Shown here: in pieces, positions 17,276-25,616 of the stretch | Layout of the letters: the number at the start of each line of letters is the position of its first letter | How positions within the stretch are numbered: the first letter of the stretch is position 1 | Source of the DNA: Paenibacillus glacialis | Lineage (GTDB): Bacteria; Bacillota; Bacilli; Paenibacillales; Paenibacillaceae | Reading direction: 5' to 3' | DNA length: 64,000 nt | Assembly: GCF_001637205.1 (NCBI RefSeq) | Contig: NZ_LVJH01000022.1 | Location: 62,001 to 126,000, forward strand | Position numbers and translations under genes: made by a program | Notes under the pieces: model-generated | Databases searched by the model: none | Told to the model about the DNA's origin: nothing | The model's input: only the letters and a program-made list of their open reading frames with translations

Positions 17276-17370
17276 GACCATGGTTCCCTTGCGTTTTATT
17301 GTCGAAGAGTTGAAGTGGAATGTAGGTTGGGACGAAAATACGAAAATGATCACATTAAACGAAGTAAAAG
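17265..17370 (+). pseudogene. Relic of a copper amine oxidase N-terminal-like domain
   Basis: The frame starting at TTG 17265 encodes STMVPLRFIVEEL followed by VGWDENTKMITLNE. This is the characteristic end of the Cu_amine_oxidN1 repeat common in surface and anti-sigma-like proteins of Paenibacillus. Only about 33 residues survive. It runs in frame, without a stop, into the acetyltransferase gene, but that gene has its own ribosome binding site. Confidence 0.7.
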
Positions 17371-17384
17371 AGAGGTTCGTACTT

Positions 17385-18281
17385 ATGACAATGAGGTTTA
17401 GGAAACTAAGTGAGCTATCGATCGAGGAAAATGTACGTATTTGGAATCTAGGATTTGAGGGCTATTTTATACAGATGATTATGACGATTGAGGCTTTTAT
17501 GACTAGGAGTGTTAACGAAGGGCTTTCCTTGGAGAATTCACTCGCTATTTATGTGGATGGTGAGCCTGCAGGGTTTGTAATGAACGGATTTCGTGACGTA
17601 GATGGAAAGAAACTGGCATGGAACGGTGGGACAGGCATTGCGCCTGCATTTAGAGGGCAGGGCATTGGTAGAGCGCTCATGTTAAGAAATCTAGAGTTGT
17701 ACCGAGAACATGGCGTGAAGCTTGCGATACTTGAAGCGCTGACCCAGAATGAGAGTGCGATTAAGCTATATCAGTATGTGGGATACGAAATTACGGATCG
17801 ATTAATGATCTTACAACATATGGGTACAATCGATCCCCAATTACTGGAGGAATCTGCTGTGCATCCCTTTTCCATTACCAAAGGATTGCCCCGTGATGTA
17901 TACCCGCTAGACTTCTATCGAGGCTTATCTGCTTGGCAGACACAATGGCCTAGTATGAAGGAAGGTGAATCTTTAATCATTAAACAAGGTAGCGAGCCTG
18001 TAGGTTATGCATTGTATAAGCGAACTTTTGATCAAGAGGGTAAATTGGTATCCATTACGCTCTATCAATGTGAAGCCCTTCCTGGGCGGGAAGATGCAGA
18101 GGAGATTTATAAGCTTGCTCTCGGTGAACTGTTCGCCCCGTTAGACTACGTTTGCAGACGAGCGACAGCTAACCTGCGTAAATCCAATCAACCTCTGAAC
18201 GACCTATTGGTGAAATTAAGTTTCACAACCAATGTTGAGCAAGTCCTCATGATGCGAAATATGGAAAGTGAATTGACCTAA
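17385..18281 (+). CDS. GNAT family N-acetyltransferase (double domain)
   Basis: With ATG 17385 (AAAAGAGAGG 9-17 bp upstream) the product has about 298 residues. The N-terminal GNAT domain has the acetyl-CoA loop FRGQGIGRALM preceded by a beta-4 strand, and NESAIKLYQYVGYE, typical of motif B. A second, more divergent GNAT-like half (about 160-298) lacks a clear acetyl-CoA loop. The substrate is unknown. The frame is open 120 bp further upstream because it fuses with a copper-amine-oxidase-domain relic. Automated annotation could report a 338-residue chimera, which I think is wrong. Confidence 0.82.
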   Translation: MTMRFRKLSELSIEENVRIWNLGFEGYFIQMIMTIEAFMTRSVNEGLSLENSLAIYVDGEPAGFVMNGFRDVDGKKLAWNGGTGIAPAFRGQGIGRALMLRNLELYREHGVKLAILEALTQNESAIKLYQYVGYEITDRLMILQHMGTIDPQLLEESAVHPFSITKGLPRDVYPLDFYRGLSAWQTQWPSMKEGESLIIKQGSEPVGYALYKRTFDQEGKLVSITLYQCEALPGREDAEEIYKLALGELFAPLDYVCRRATANLRKSNQPLNDLLVKLSFTTNVEQVLMMRNMESELT

Positions 18282-18347
18282 TCTAATTACGGCATGGTCG
18301 TTATATAGGAGACTGTTATGTTAAGAAAAAACGAGGAGGAGAATACG

Positions 18348-19103
18348 ATGAAATTTGTTTTTGATTTAGATGGGACAATTTGTTTTAAAGGAAAGCCTTT
18401 AAGTGAAGGAATGGTACAAGTATTAGACGCTCTTGTAGAAAAAGGACATGAAATAATCTTTGCCTCGGCTAGACCTATACGTGATTTATTACCCGTTTTA
18501 CCACCGCATATGCAACATTTTTCAATGATTGGTGGGAATGGCGCGTTTGTCGCAACAGGTGGGCATATCATTTCAACTATTCATTTCGACCAACAGATAG
18601 CTGACAGTATCACCAAGTTAATAAAGACATACGAGGCAGACTATTTAATAGATAGCAAGTGGGATTATGCTTATTCAGGTAGTAGTGAGCATCCGATTCG
18701 ACGAAATGTGGACCCGGAGCAGCGAGCAAAAAACATACATTTAGATGAGTTAAATGAAATTGTGAAAGTGGTCATTTTACATAGTTATAATGAGCGGCAA
18801 TTGCTAGAGGAGCTACAGAAATTACCGATCGTTACATATATGCATGGCCATGAAGGTATTATTGATATCAGCCCGAAAGGCGTAGATAAATGGGCAGGGC
18901 TACAAAAAATGGGTATTGAGCCGCAAAAATTTATTGCATTTGGCAATGATGCAAATGATGTGTCGATGTTCAAGCATGCTCAGCGCTCCGTTTGTGTTGG
19001 AGAGCATACAGATCTTTTACAACAATTCGCAACAGATAGGATTACTAATGAAGAAGAGCAGGTAATTCAAAAGATAATGGAGTTAATGGAAGAAATACAA
19101 TGA
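18348..19103 (+). CDS. HAD superfamily hydrolase, Cof/IIB type
   Basis: This is a 251-residue phosphatase with HAD motif I FDLDGTI (residues about 5-11), motif II FASARP, and motifs III/IV at the C-terminus in the GNDANDVSMF block. The large cap domain between motifs II and III marks the Cof/YidA-like IIB class, which dephosphorylates sugar phosphates or other small metabolites. The ATG at 18348 follows GAGGAGG directly; the longer frame from 18318 contains that site. It stands alone between the GNAT gene and an IS30 relic. Confidence 0.88.
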   Translation: MKFVFDLDGTICFKGKPLSEGMVQVLDALVEKGHEIIFASARPIRDLLPVLPPHMQHFSMIGGNGAFVATGGHIISTIHFDQQIADSITKLIKTYEADYLIDSKWDYAYSGSSEHPIRRNVDPEQRAKNIHLDELNEIVKVVILHSYNERQLLEELQKLPIVTYMHGHEGIIDISPKGVDKWAGLQKMGIEPQKFIAFGNDANDVSMFKHAQRSVCVGEHTDLLQQFATDRITNEEEQVIQKIMELMEEIQ

Positions 19104-19158
19104 TTAAGTTAAGCTAAACGGATATAAGAATTGATGATTTATTCGATTTGATGGATTG

Positions 19159-19245
19159 TCAAGCCAAATGCGACATGGCATCTGTGAATGATTCGTGAGC
19201 GGTCTTCCAATCCAGACATTTCCTTGGTAAGCAGGATAGATTGGT
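19159..19245 (-). pseudogene. C-terminal relic of an IS30-family transposase
   Basis: On the minus strand the sequence reads LPRKCLDWKTAHESF followed by a short tail and a stop at 19159-19161. This matches the conserved IS30 transposase end (R-P-R-K-C-L-x-W-K-T-P-x-E-x-F). Nothing else of the element is visible. It lies directly downstream of the sensor kinase gene. Confidence 0.65.
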
Positions 19246-19248
19246 GGT

Positions 19249-20619
19249 TTACGTGGTTGTTACGCAAGGGAACCCAATTGAGATCACCGCTCCGCCTTCG
19301 CGTCGGTTACCAGCCGTGATCAGACCTCCGCAGCGCTCGACGATTGCACGAGATATAGCTAATCCAAGTCCGGATTCGCCATCTTTTCCTTTTACAAACC
19401 GGTGGAATAGATGAGGAAGTAGATCTTCCGAGATGCCCGGTCCATCATCACTAATCGAGATTTCAACTCGTCCATCTTTGATTGCAGCATGGATATAAAT
19501 CTGTTGATTGGCATATCGGGTTGCATTAGAGACCACATTGATTAGAGCCTGCAATAATTTATCGCTATCGGCACGGATCGTAAGTGGCTCGTGATCTTCG
19601 TATGACGTATACAGGGTCAGTCCTTTCTTCATTAGAAGAGGGTTCAACCGTTCAATGGTTTCTATGAGTAGGTCCTTCAGACAAATCTCCGAGGGTTTGA
19701 ATATATCTTCCTCACTGTCGAGCTTGGCAAGTAGCGTCATTTCCGTAACGATTTTCTTCAATCGGGAGCTTTCGCTCATAATAATATCAAGACCCTTATG
19801 AACATGTTCTCCTTCAAAAACACCGTCTCTGATCCCTTCGGCATATCCGGAGATGGACATCAAGGGGGTCTTTAATTCATGGGAGGCGTTTTGAAAAAAC
19901 TGCTTCTGCACGTGATTATATCGTTTTAACTCACCAGCCATATCATATACGGATTGAGCGACAGAGCCAATTTCTCCGCCAGCCTTGATCAGTTTAACGT
20001 CTTCAAAGTGACGATCTTTTACTTTCTTCAGTTCCTCCCGTAGTCTCAGAAGGGGTTGAATTAGCTTTTTCGTGATAAATAGACTAAATAGGAACATCAG
20101 TATACCCGCCACACAGAAAACGATAAGTAGTCTCTTAAGCAGAGCTTGCTCAATCGTTTTGACTTTACTCACAGGCGTAAGGAGAGTCAATGTTCCTTGA
20201 GGCGTTGCTTTCACCTCAGTAATGTATCGTCTATCTGTCCCGTTCCAAATGTTTTGCAGACTTGAAGTTTCACTTGCTGTAGCTAAAGGTCCGGCATTTA
20301 TTCCAATGTTAATATAATTCATAGGTACCGATGTAGACACAACCCTTCCTGTTTCATCGGTAAGAATAGCCTCCACGCCTGCAGTGGCGGGAGATATGAT
20401 TGCGGGTAATGAGACAACAGCTTGATCCATGATGACCGTATTTTTCAAGCTTTCCTTACTCAATGAAACTGTCATTGCGGCACTCATTGTCTTCAAATCT
20501 TCCTTTTGTGCTCCGATAAAATGATCTAACAGCACATGATGGATCACAACAGCCGTAACAGAAAGTACCAAGACCAGCGCAATACCAAAGGCCAAATTAA
20601 TCTGATGTACCAGCTTCAT
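19249..20619 (-). CDS. Sensor histidine kinase
   Basis: This 456-residue membrane kinase has an N-terminal helix (about 8-30), an extracytoplasmic sensor of about 130 residues, a second helix (about 168-188), a HAMP region, HisKA with the phosphorylated His in NASHELKTPL, and an ATPase domain with NVVSNATRY, DDGPGI and GLGLAI boxes. Its ATG overlaps the stop of the response regulator (ATGA), so the two are translationally coupled. A secreted protein of unknown function is encoded divergently. The stimulus is unknown. Confidence 0.92.
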   Translation of the reverse strand: MKLVHQINLAFGIALVLVLSVTAVVIHHVLLDHFIGAQKEDLKTMSAAMTVSLSKESLKNTVIMDQAVVSLPAIISPATAGVEAILTDETGRVVSTSVPMNYINIGINAGPLATASETSSLQNIWNGTDRRYITEVKATPQGTLTLLTPVSKVKTIEQALLKRLLIVFCVAGILMFLFSLFITKKLIQPLLRLREELKKVKDRHFEDVKLIKAGGEIGSVAQSVYDMAGELKRYNHVQKQFFQNASHELKTPLMSISGYAEGIRDGVFEGEHVHKGLDIIMSESSRLKKIVTEMTLLAKLDSEEDIFKPSEICLKDLLIETIERLNPLLMKKGLTLYTSYEDHEPLTIRADSDKLLQALINVVSNATRYANQQIYIHAAIKDGRVEISISDDGPGISEDLLPHLFHRFVKGKDGESGLGLAISRAIVERCGGLITAGNRREGGAVISIGFPCVTTT

Positions 20620-21335
20620 GTGCTCTGCTCATCCCCTTCTGTTCTCATACGATAGCCATGTCCCCACACCGCTTCAATCGGAACATGTTCTAACTTTTTG
20701 CGCATCCGCTTAATTAAATGATCAACAGCGCGATCGCTTCCGAAATAATCGTCGCCCCACACGAATGTTAGAAGCTCGTCTCTCGTAAATGCTCGGTTCG
20801 GAGAGTCGGCGAATACTCTCAACATAGTAAATTCCTTGCTGGTCAGGTCGACTTCGTCTCCACACCAGAATACACGTCTTTCCTCTAGCAGCAGTTGAAG
20901 CCGACCGACTTCAAGGCTGGTGGAAGTCGTTGGGAGGGTTACTCCTTCCATCGTGGCATTCATTTTATATGTCCGTTGGAGCTGCCTTTTAATACGTGCT
21001 ACCAGTTCTCGGGGGCTGAAAGGCTTGACCATATAATCGTCGCTCCCAAGTTCCAATCCTAATATTTTATCAACTTCATTGTCCCTGGCAGAAATCATAA
21101 TGATCGGCACTTCTGCCTCATTACGGATTCGCCGGCAAAATTCGTATCCGTCCATGCCGGGTAGCATGATGTCGAGCACCCACATATCCGGTGGATTTGT
21201 CTGCCACAAAGTCCAAGCCTCCTCTGCACTACCGAGGCTGATGGTTTGGTAATTTTCCTTTAGCAAATAGGCTTCTACAAGATTACGTATATGTAGATCA
21301 TCGTCCACTATGGCGATGAGATAGTTATTATTCAT
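20616..21335 (-). CDS. OmpR/PhoB family response regulator
   Basis: This 239-residue regulator has a receiver domain with the acidic pair DDD near the N-terminus, the phosphoacceptor Asp in VLDIMLPG, a conserved Lys in MVKPFSP, and a C-terminal winged helix containing LTSKEFTMLRVF and RAVDHLIKRMRKKLE. It is the partner of the overlapping kinase gene. It is divergent from the secreted protein gene at 21496 over a 160-bp shared control region. Confidence 0.93.
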   Translation of the reverse strand: MNNNYLIAIVDDDLHIRNLVEAYLLKENYQTISLGSAEEAWTLWQTNPPDMWVLDIMLPGMDGYEFCRRIRNEAEVPIIMISARDNEVDKILGLELGSDDYMVKPFSPRELVARIKRQLQRTYKMNATMEGVTLPTTSTSLEVGRLQLLLEERRVFWCGDEVDLTSKEFTMLRVFADSPNRAFTRDELLTFVWGDDYFGSDRAVDHLIKRMRKKLEHVPIEAVWGHGYRMRTEGDEQST

Positions 21336-21495
21336 TCATGTTACCTCCTGATTGTTTCTCTCATTAGTATAACAATCCGCAGGTGAGTGTGGAGGACTGC
21401 CATCATTTTTCCATAAATTAACCAATGTTCTGCCACACCTTTCTTGTAAGCTTGGACTTGTAAGATCATTCGAACCGAAGAGGAGTGTTTTATCT

Positions 21496-22221
21496 ATGAA
21501 TCACCAGATGATATTTAAAAAGTTAGCCCTGTCAGCCGTGCTAGTGTCCGCAGTTGCCGTCCCAACGGTAACGAACGCAGCTAGCGAACCTAAGGCAGTG
21601 AGCCCGGAAGCATCGTCCAAGACGGTCACTACAGTTTCAGGGAATAAGGTATTAGCTACAGTTACAACCGTTGCGAGCAGTTGGGCTAATCCCCTTGAAC
21701 TGGTTAAAACTTACGCTCCTACTACGCTAGAAGACTGGAAGAAGACACTAGAGCAATACAAGAAGGTTGCTGGAAATGACTTGTCCGGAATTTATAAAGC
21801 CACCAAGGTGGTTTCTGCGGAGCCGGCAGTAAGCGGAGAAGCGATGCCATTTTTCATTGATATGAAAAAGATTGATATCAAGCCTGGTCAAGCCTTTGAT
21901 ATAACTTCTTTGGAGTCAGCGGGTGTAGAGCATATTGCGGCCATACCGACGGCAATCGGAGAAGCGAACAACATGTCAGTTACCCTTGTAATGGATAACG
22001 GTAAGGCTGATCAAGCAGCTTTTGAGAAAACTTCTTTCGTAAAAAGTACGATGGCTACATCATCGGAACAGATGAGCGAAGGAGATCAAGCCTTTTTCAA
22101 AGCTCAAATCGCTCTAAATGACGCAGCTAAATCCAAAGATGCCGCTGCTATCAAGGAAGCATTAGCTAAGCTATTGGTACAGTACAAGCAGCAGATCGCG
22201 GATTTCGAAACAGCAAAGTAA
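21496..22221 (+). CDS. Secreted protein of unknown function
   Basis: The 241-residue product begins with a classical signal peptide (basic start, hydrophobic core, cleavage near TNAAS, residues about 27-29). The mature part is Ala/Thr/Lys-rich with helical stretches, such as LEDWKKTLEQYKK and a C-terminal helix after KSKDAAAIKEALAKLL. No catalytic motif was recognised. It is divergent from the two-component system next door. It may be a target or an extracellular signal partner of that system, which is inference. A terminator follows at 22290. Confidence 0.8.
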   Translation: MNHQMIFKKLALSAVLVSAVAVPTVTNAASEPKAVSPEASSKTVTTVSGNKVLATVTTVASSWANPLELVKTYAPTTLEDWKKTLEQYKKVAGNDLSGIYKATKVVSAEPAVSGEAMPFFIDMKKIDIKPGQAFDITSLESAGVEHIAAIPTAIGEANNMSVTLVMDNGKADQAAFEKTSFVKSTMATSSEQMSEGDQAFFKAQIALNDAAKSKDAAAIKEALAKLLVQYKQQIADFETAK

Positions 22222-22289
22222 TGAAATAGATAGATATAGAGAGAATAATTCACAAGAAGTACATTCAAGGAGATATTGAATATTAATGA

Positions 22290-22336
22290 GGCAATCCCTG
22301 TTTCAACCATCTGGTTGAGAGGGATTGTCTTATTTT
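22290..22336 (+). terminator. Rho-independent terminator
   Basis: GGCAATCCCT...CAACC pairs with GGTTG.AGGGATTGTC and is followed by TTATTTT. It ends the secreted protein gene. Confidence 0.82.
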
Positions 22337-22490
22337 GTATGTGGTGAGAGAGATAGTAGGGATAGATACTTTAGTATGATGAGTAGGAATAGGTAATATT
22401 TTCAGGTGTAGTAAATAAATATGGCGAAAAATTCCACTAATTGAATATAATAGAGTAGGGTTTCTTACCACACTTGGAGGAGGTATGTTC

Positions 22491-23813
22491 ATGAAAGGTA
22501 AATGGATCAATTCACCTCATACGTTCGCATTAGGAATGTTTGCAATGATGGTTCCTAGTCAGGCATTTAGTTCATTTTACAGCTACTTCTATGTTGAAAA
22601 GCTAGGACTTGGGATTGGGCTCGCGACACTAGCACGAACGATCTTCCTCATATGGGATGCGGTGAATAATCCATTATTCGGTTATTGGTCGGATCGTACC
22701 AATACTCGTTACGGACGCCGCAGGCCTTGGGTGTTCGGTTCGATCCCGCTATTTATGCTGGCCTTCGTACTGGTGTTCTCGCCTCCAGGAGGTTTATCGG
22801 AGAATGGACTATTTGCTTGGTTTCTTGTGACACTTATTCTCTATGAAGCTGTCGCTACGGTACTCTGGGTGAACTATGGGGCACTACTTCCAGAGCTCTT
22901 TCGTGGAGATCGAATTCGTGCGAAAGCATCCGCGATCCAGCAGGGTTACCAAGTCGTTGCTTTGTTAATCGCTACCGCATTATCCCCAATGATTTATGCT
23001 GCGATCAACTTCTCCAATATGGCCATTGTGTACGCATGTGTCTTTGGTATTTTTATGTACATCTGTATGATGAATGTTCAAGAGAAGAAGGAGACGGACG
23101 TAGGCGAGCCATTAAAGTTGATTCCAGCCTTCCGCGAGACGATTCGCAACAAGAAGTTCTGGGTGTTTAATATTTCGAACTCTTTTGCCCAAACGGTGAA
23201 TGGGCTTGTTAGCTCGATGATTCCTTTTTACGCCAAATATGTACTACATATTTCAGAGGCACAAGTGTCGATCTTGATGGCATCTGTTTTCGTCTCGGTG
23301 ATTCCGTTAGTATTCGTATGGTACTGGATTATTCGGAATATGGACGGGGTCAAGGCATGGCGCTTATCTCTTATCGTATACGGGTTATCCGTGATTCCGC
23401 TCTGGTTCGGCTATGATCTTATAAGTGGTATTGCCGCAGGTGTTGCTGTTGGCTTCGGACTGGCAGGATTCCTAGTGACCCCGGCGATCGTAGGTGGCAG
23501 AATTATTGATGAGGATGCGGATAAAACAGGACTTCGAAGAGAAGGTATCTATACGGCTGTCAGTGGATTCATTACCCGTTCGAGCGGGCTTATCTCGGCG
23601 TTGGCCTTTTTTATAGTAGGTATGATATTCGGCTATCAAAGTGGCGATAACCCAGGTTCGGACCCTGAATCGACATTCCGGTATTTGATTAGTGTCGTTC
23701 CGCTATGTCTACTCGTGATATCCGTGGTCATATCTTTTACAATCAAATTCAAATTTACGGAACCCTTGAGAGGTGACTATGACCATGAGCAAAAGATTAA
23801 TCATCAACTGTGA
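22491..23813 (+). CDS. GPH-family (MFS_2) sugar:cation symporter
   Basis: This is an about 440-residue carrier with 12 predicted membrane segments. It has the GPH signature region around WDAVNNPLFGYWSDRT and GRRRPWVFG after the second helix. The family moves glycosides, pentosides or hexuronides with Na+ or H+. ATG 22491 is better spaced from AGGAGGT than ATG 22485. Its 3' end overlaps the start of the ChbG-like deacetylase gene, so the two are translationally coupled and probably handle the same oligosaccharide, perhaps a chitin- or N-acetyl-sugar-derived one. Confidence 0.85.
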   Translation: MKGKWINSPHTFALGMFAMMVPSQAFSSFYSYFYVEKLGLGIGLATLARTIFLIWDAVNNPLFGYWSDRTNTRYGRRRPWVFGSIPLFMLAFVLVFSPPGGLSENGLFAWFLVTLILYEAVATVLWVNYGALLPELFRGDRIRAKASAIQQGYQVVALLIATALSPMIYAAINFSNMAIVYACVFGIFMYICMMNVQEKKETDVGEPLKLIPAFRETIRNKKFWVFNISNSFAQTVNGLVSSMIPFYAKYVLHISEAQVSILMASVFVSVIPLVFVWYWIIRNMDGVKAWRLSLIVYGLSVIPLWFGYDLISGIAAGVAVGFGLAGFLVTPAIVGGRIIDEDADKTGLRREGIYTAVSGFITRSSGLISALAFFIVGMIFGYQSGDNPGSDPESTFRYLISVVPLCLLVISVVISFTIKFKFTEPLRGDYDHEQKINHQL

Positions 23814-24696
23814 TGATTTCGGGCAAAGCCCTGCCATGAACCAGGCGATAATGCATCTATTGGAAGAGGGTAAAGTATCATCAGCAACGATAATGGCCGT
23901 AGCTCCAGGGTTTGAGGAGGCTGCGGCTTGGAGTGCCCGTCGGCGCCAACCTAATGTGGGGATTCACTTAACGATGACAAGTGAGTTTGATGCTCTACGT
24001 TGGAGTAGCTTAACGGGTCATCCATCGCTGCATGATGAGAGTGGACATCAATATAAGACAGTGAAGGAATTCGAAGTAGGGACACGAACTGGAGCTGTAC
24101 TGAATGAGATCGACGCCCAGTATAAGCGAGTAAAGAAGTCAGGCATTGTAATTAGTCATGTTGATAACCATATGGGAAGTCTATACGGAATAGAAACGGG
24201 TCGTAGTCTAATTCCGCAGGCGCTGTGGAAGATTTCACGTTGGGGACTACCTTCACGTTTATTTCGGTACATCTATGCAGATGATCCACTCCTTGGATCA
24301 CTGAGTAACATCGAACGTCCGGTCGCGCTTGCGGCGGGACTGGCTGATACATTTGGGGTGCAAATTCCAGACTACCTATTGTCGCATCCTTTTCATATGC
24401 AAGAGGGCGAGACCTATGACAGCTTCAAGCAGTCGATCATCGACAAGTTGTATAAGCTTCCTGACGGTGTAAGTGAGACATATATTCATCCGGGAATAGA
24501 AGATCCATGGATGCTTGCGAATATTCCAGACTGGGAGAAGCGGGTATGGGAGTCACGCCTACCCTTCGACGATGATTTCACATATGCGATGCATGATGCA
24601 GGTGTTATCTTGTCCGACTACCGTTATGTACAGCAGTATCTTAAACGTCCGCGGCTAAGCTCAGCATTCAAGCTGTTGAGGGTACTGACAAGATAG
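23779..24696 (+). CDS. ChbG/HpnK (YdjC) family carbohydrate deacetylase
   Basis: This is an about 305-residue YdjC-fold protein. The N-terminal metal/catalytic block is LIINCDDFG; further metal-ligand positions are in VGIHLT and in SHVDNHMG; a C-terminal YIHPG motif is present. Family members remove acetyl groups from N,N'-diacetylchitobiose (ChbG) or related glycolipids (HpnK). GAGAGGTG precedes the ATG at 23779, with ATG 23785 as alternative. The gene overlaps the GPH symporter by 35 bp. The secreted chitinase at 60.6 kb could supply such substrates. Confidence 0.87.
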   Translation: MTMSKRLIINCDDFGQSPAMNQAIMHLLEEGKVSSATIMAVAPGFEEAAAWSARRRQPNVGIHLTMTSEFDALRWSSLTGHPSLHDESGHQYKTVKEFEVGTRTGAVLNEIDAQYKRVKKSGIVISHVDNHMGSLYGIETGRSLIPQALWKISRWGLPSRLFRYIYADDPLLGSLSNIERPVALAAGLADTFGVQIPDYLLSHPFHMQEGETYDSFKQSIIDKLYKLPDGVSETYIHPGIEDPWMLANIPDWEKRVWESRLPFDDDFTYAMHDAGVILSDYRYVQQYLKRPRLSSAFKLLRVLTR

Positions 24697-24723
24697 GGTG
24701 AATGCAATTATTTACTTCCTTAT

Positions 24724-24757
24724 AAATAAACCAGGTCATGCATGGTCTGGTTTATTT
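24724..24757 (+). terminator. Rho-independent terminator
   Basis: AAATAAACCAG pairs with CTGGTTTATTT after the deacetylase stop. Confidence 0.8.
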
Positions 24758-24926
24758 GATATGTAGCCTGTGCTCAAATTGTTAATTTACACAGACAGTT
24801 GTTGTGGGTGGATGATAGACTAGGATGGATGATGCAGGTCTGGTTACTCGGCTGTCGAGAAAGATAGATATATATTGAAAGTTAGATAGAGCAGCGTGAT
24901 CACTACATATTGAACGGAGAAGATCG

Positions 24927-25616
24927 ATGAAATATGATTGCTTAATTGTGGATGATGAAATGGTTCTTGCCGAAACAACGAGTGAATATTTGAATATGTT
25001 TGATGTGGAGTCTACGTATGTGACAAGCGCTGAAGGATGTATGGCGTTTCTTGAAGAGCATGAGACATCTTTAATTTTATTGGATATCAACCTAGGGAAT
25101 ACGTCTGGTTTTGACTTGTGTAAAAGACTGCGGCAGATCACACAAATTCCGATTTTGTTCATAAGTGCACGTTCCAGTGATGATGATATTCTCATTGCTC
25201 TCAATATTGGTGGTGACGATTATATACAAAAGCCTTATACGCTTAGTGTCTTACTCGCAAAAGTAAAAGCAGTATTGAAAAGAGTGCAAATCCAGCAGCG
25301 TGTTTCATCGGATACAATAGCTTGTTGCCCTGTCGTTGTTGATGCCAATCGGTGCCGTGTCCATGTTCATGGCGTGGAGGTTAAGCTCAAATCTATGGAG
25401 TTCAAGTTGTTATGTTATTTAGTGAATCATAAGAATCGTATCGTGCCCAAAGAGGAGTTGTTTCGCCAAGTGTGGGGTGATTCCATCACAGGGGATGGAA
25501 CGTTGAACGTACATATCCGTCATTTACGAGAGAAAATTGAAGTGAATCCCAACGAGCCACAATATATCAAGACTGTGTGGGGAACCGGCTATGTATTTGA
25601 GGATCAACGTATATGA
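24927..25616 (+). CDS. OmpR family response regulator
   Basis: The product is 229 residues. The receiver has DDE acidic residues at the N-terminus, the phosphoacceptor Asp in LLDINLGN, and Lys in IQKPYT. The C-terminal winged helix contains LKSMEFKLLCYLV and GDGTLNVHIRHLREKIE. It overlaps the following kinase by 4 bp (ATGA). Originally this pair was followed by the ABC transporter at 28.5 kb, so it probably senses a peptide or antibiotic and drives that transporter. An IS element now lies between them. Confidence 0.93.
   Translation: MKYDCLIVDDEMVLAETTSEYLNMFDVESTYVTSAEGCMAFLEEHETSLILLDINLGNTSGFDLCKRLRQITQIPILFISARSSDDDILIALNIGGDDYIQKPYTLSVLLAKVKAVLKRVQIQQRVSSDTIACCPVVVDANRCRVHVHGVEVKLKSMEFKLLCYLVNHKNRIVPKEELFRQVWGDSITGDGTLNVHIRHLREKIEVNPNEPQYIKTVWGTGYVFEDQRI

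Noticed and set aside
17265..18281. 338-residue protein with copper-amine-oxidase and GNAT domains
   Set aside because: The N-terminal piece is a domain fragment without a ribosome binding site, and a proper site precedes the ATG at 17385.
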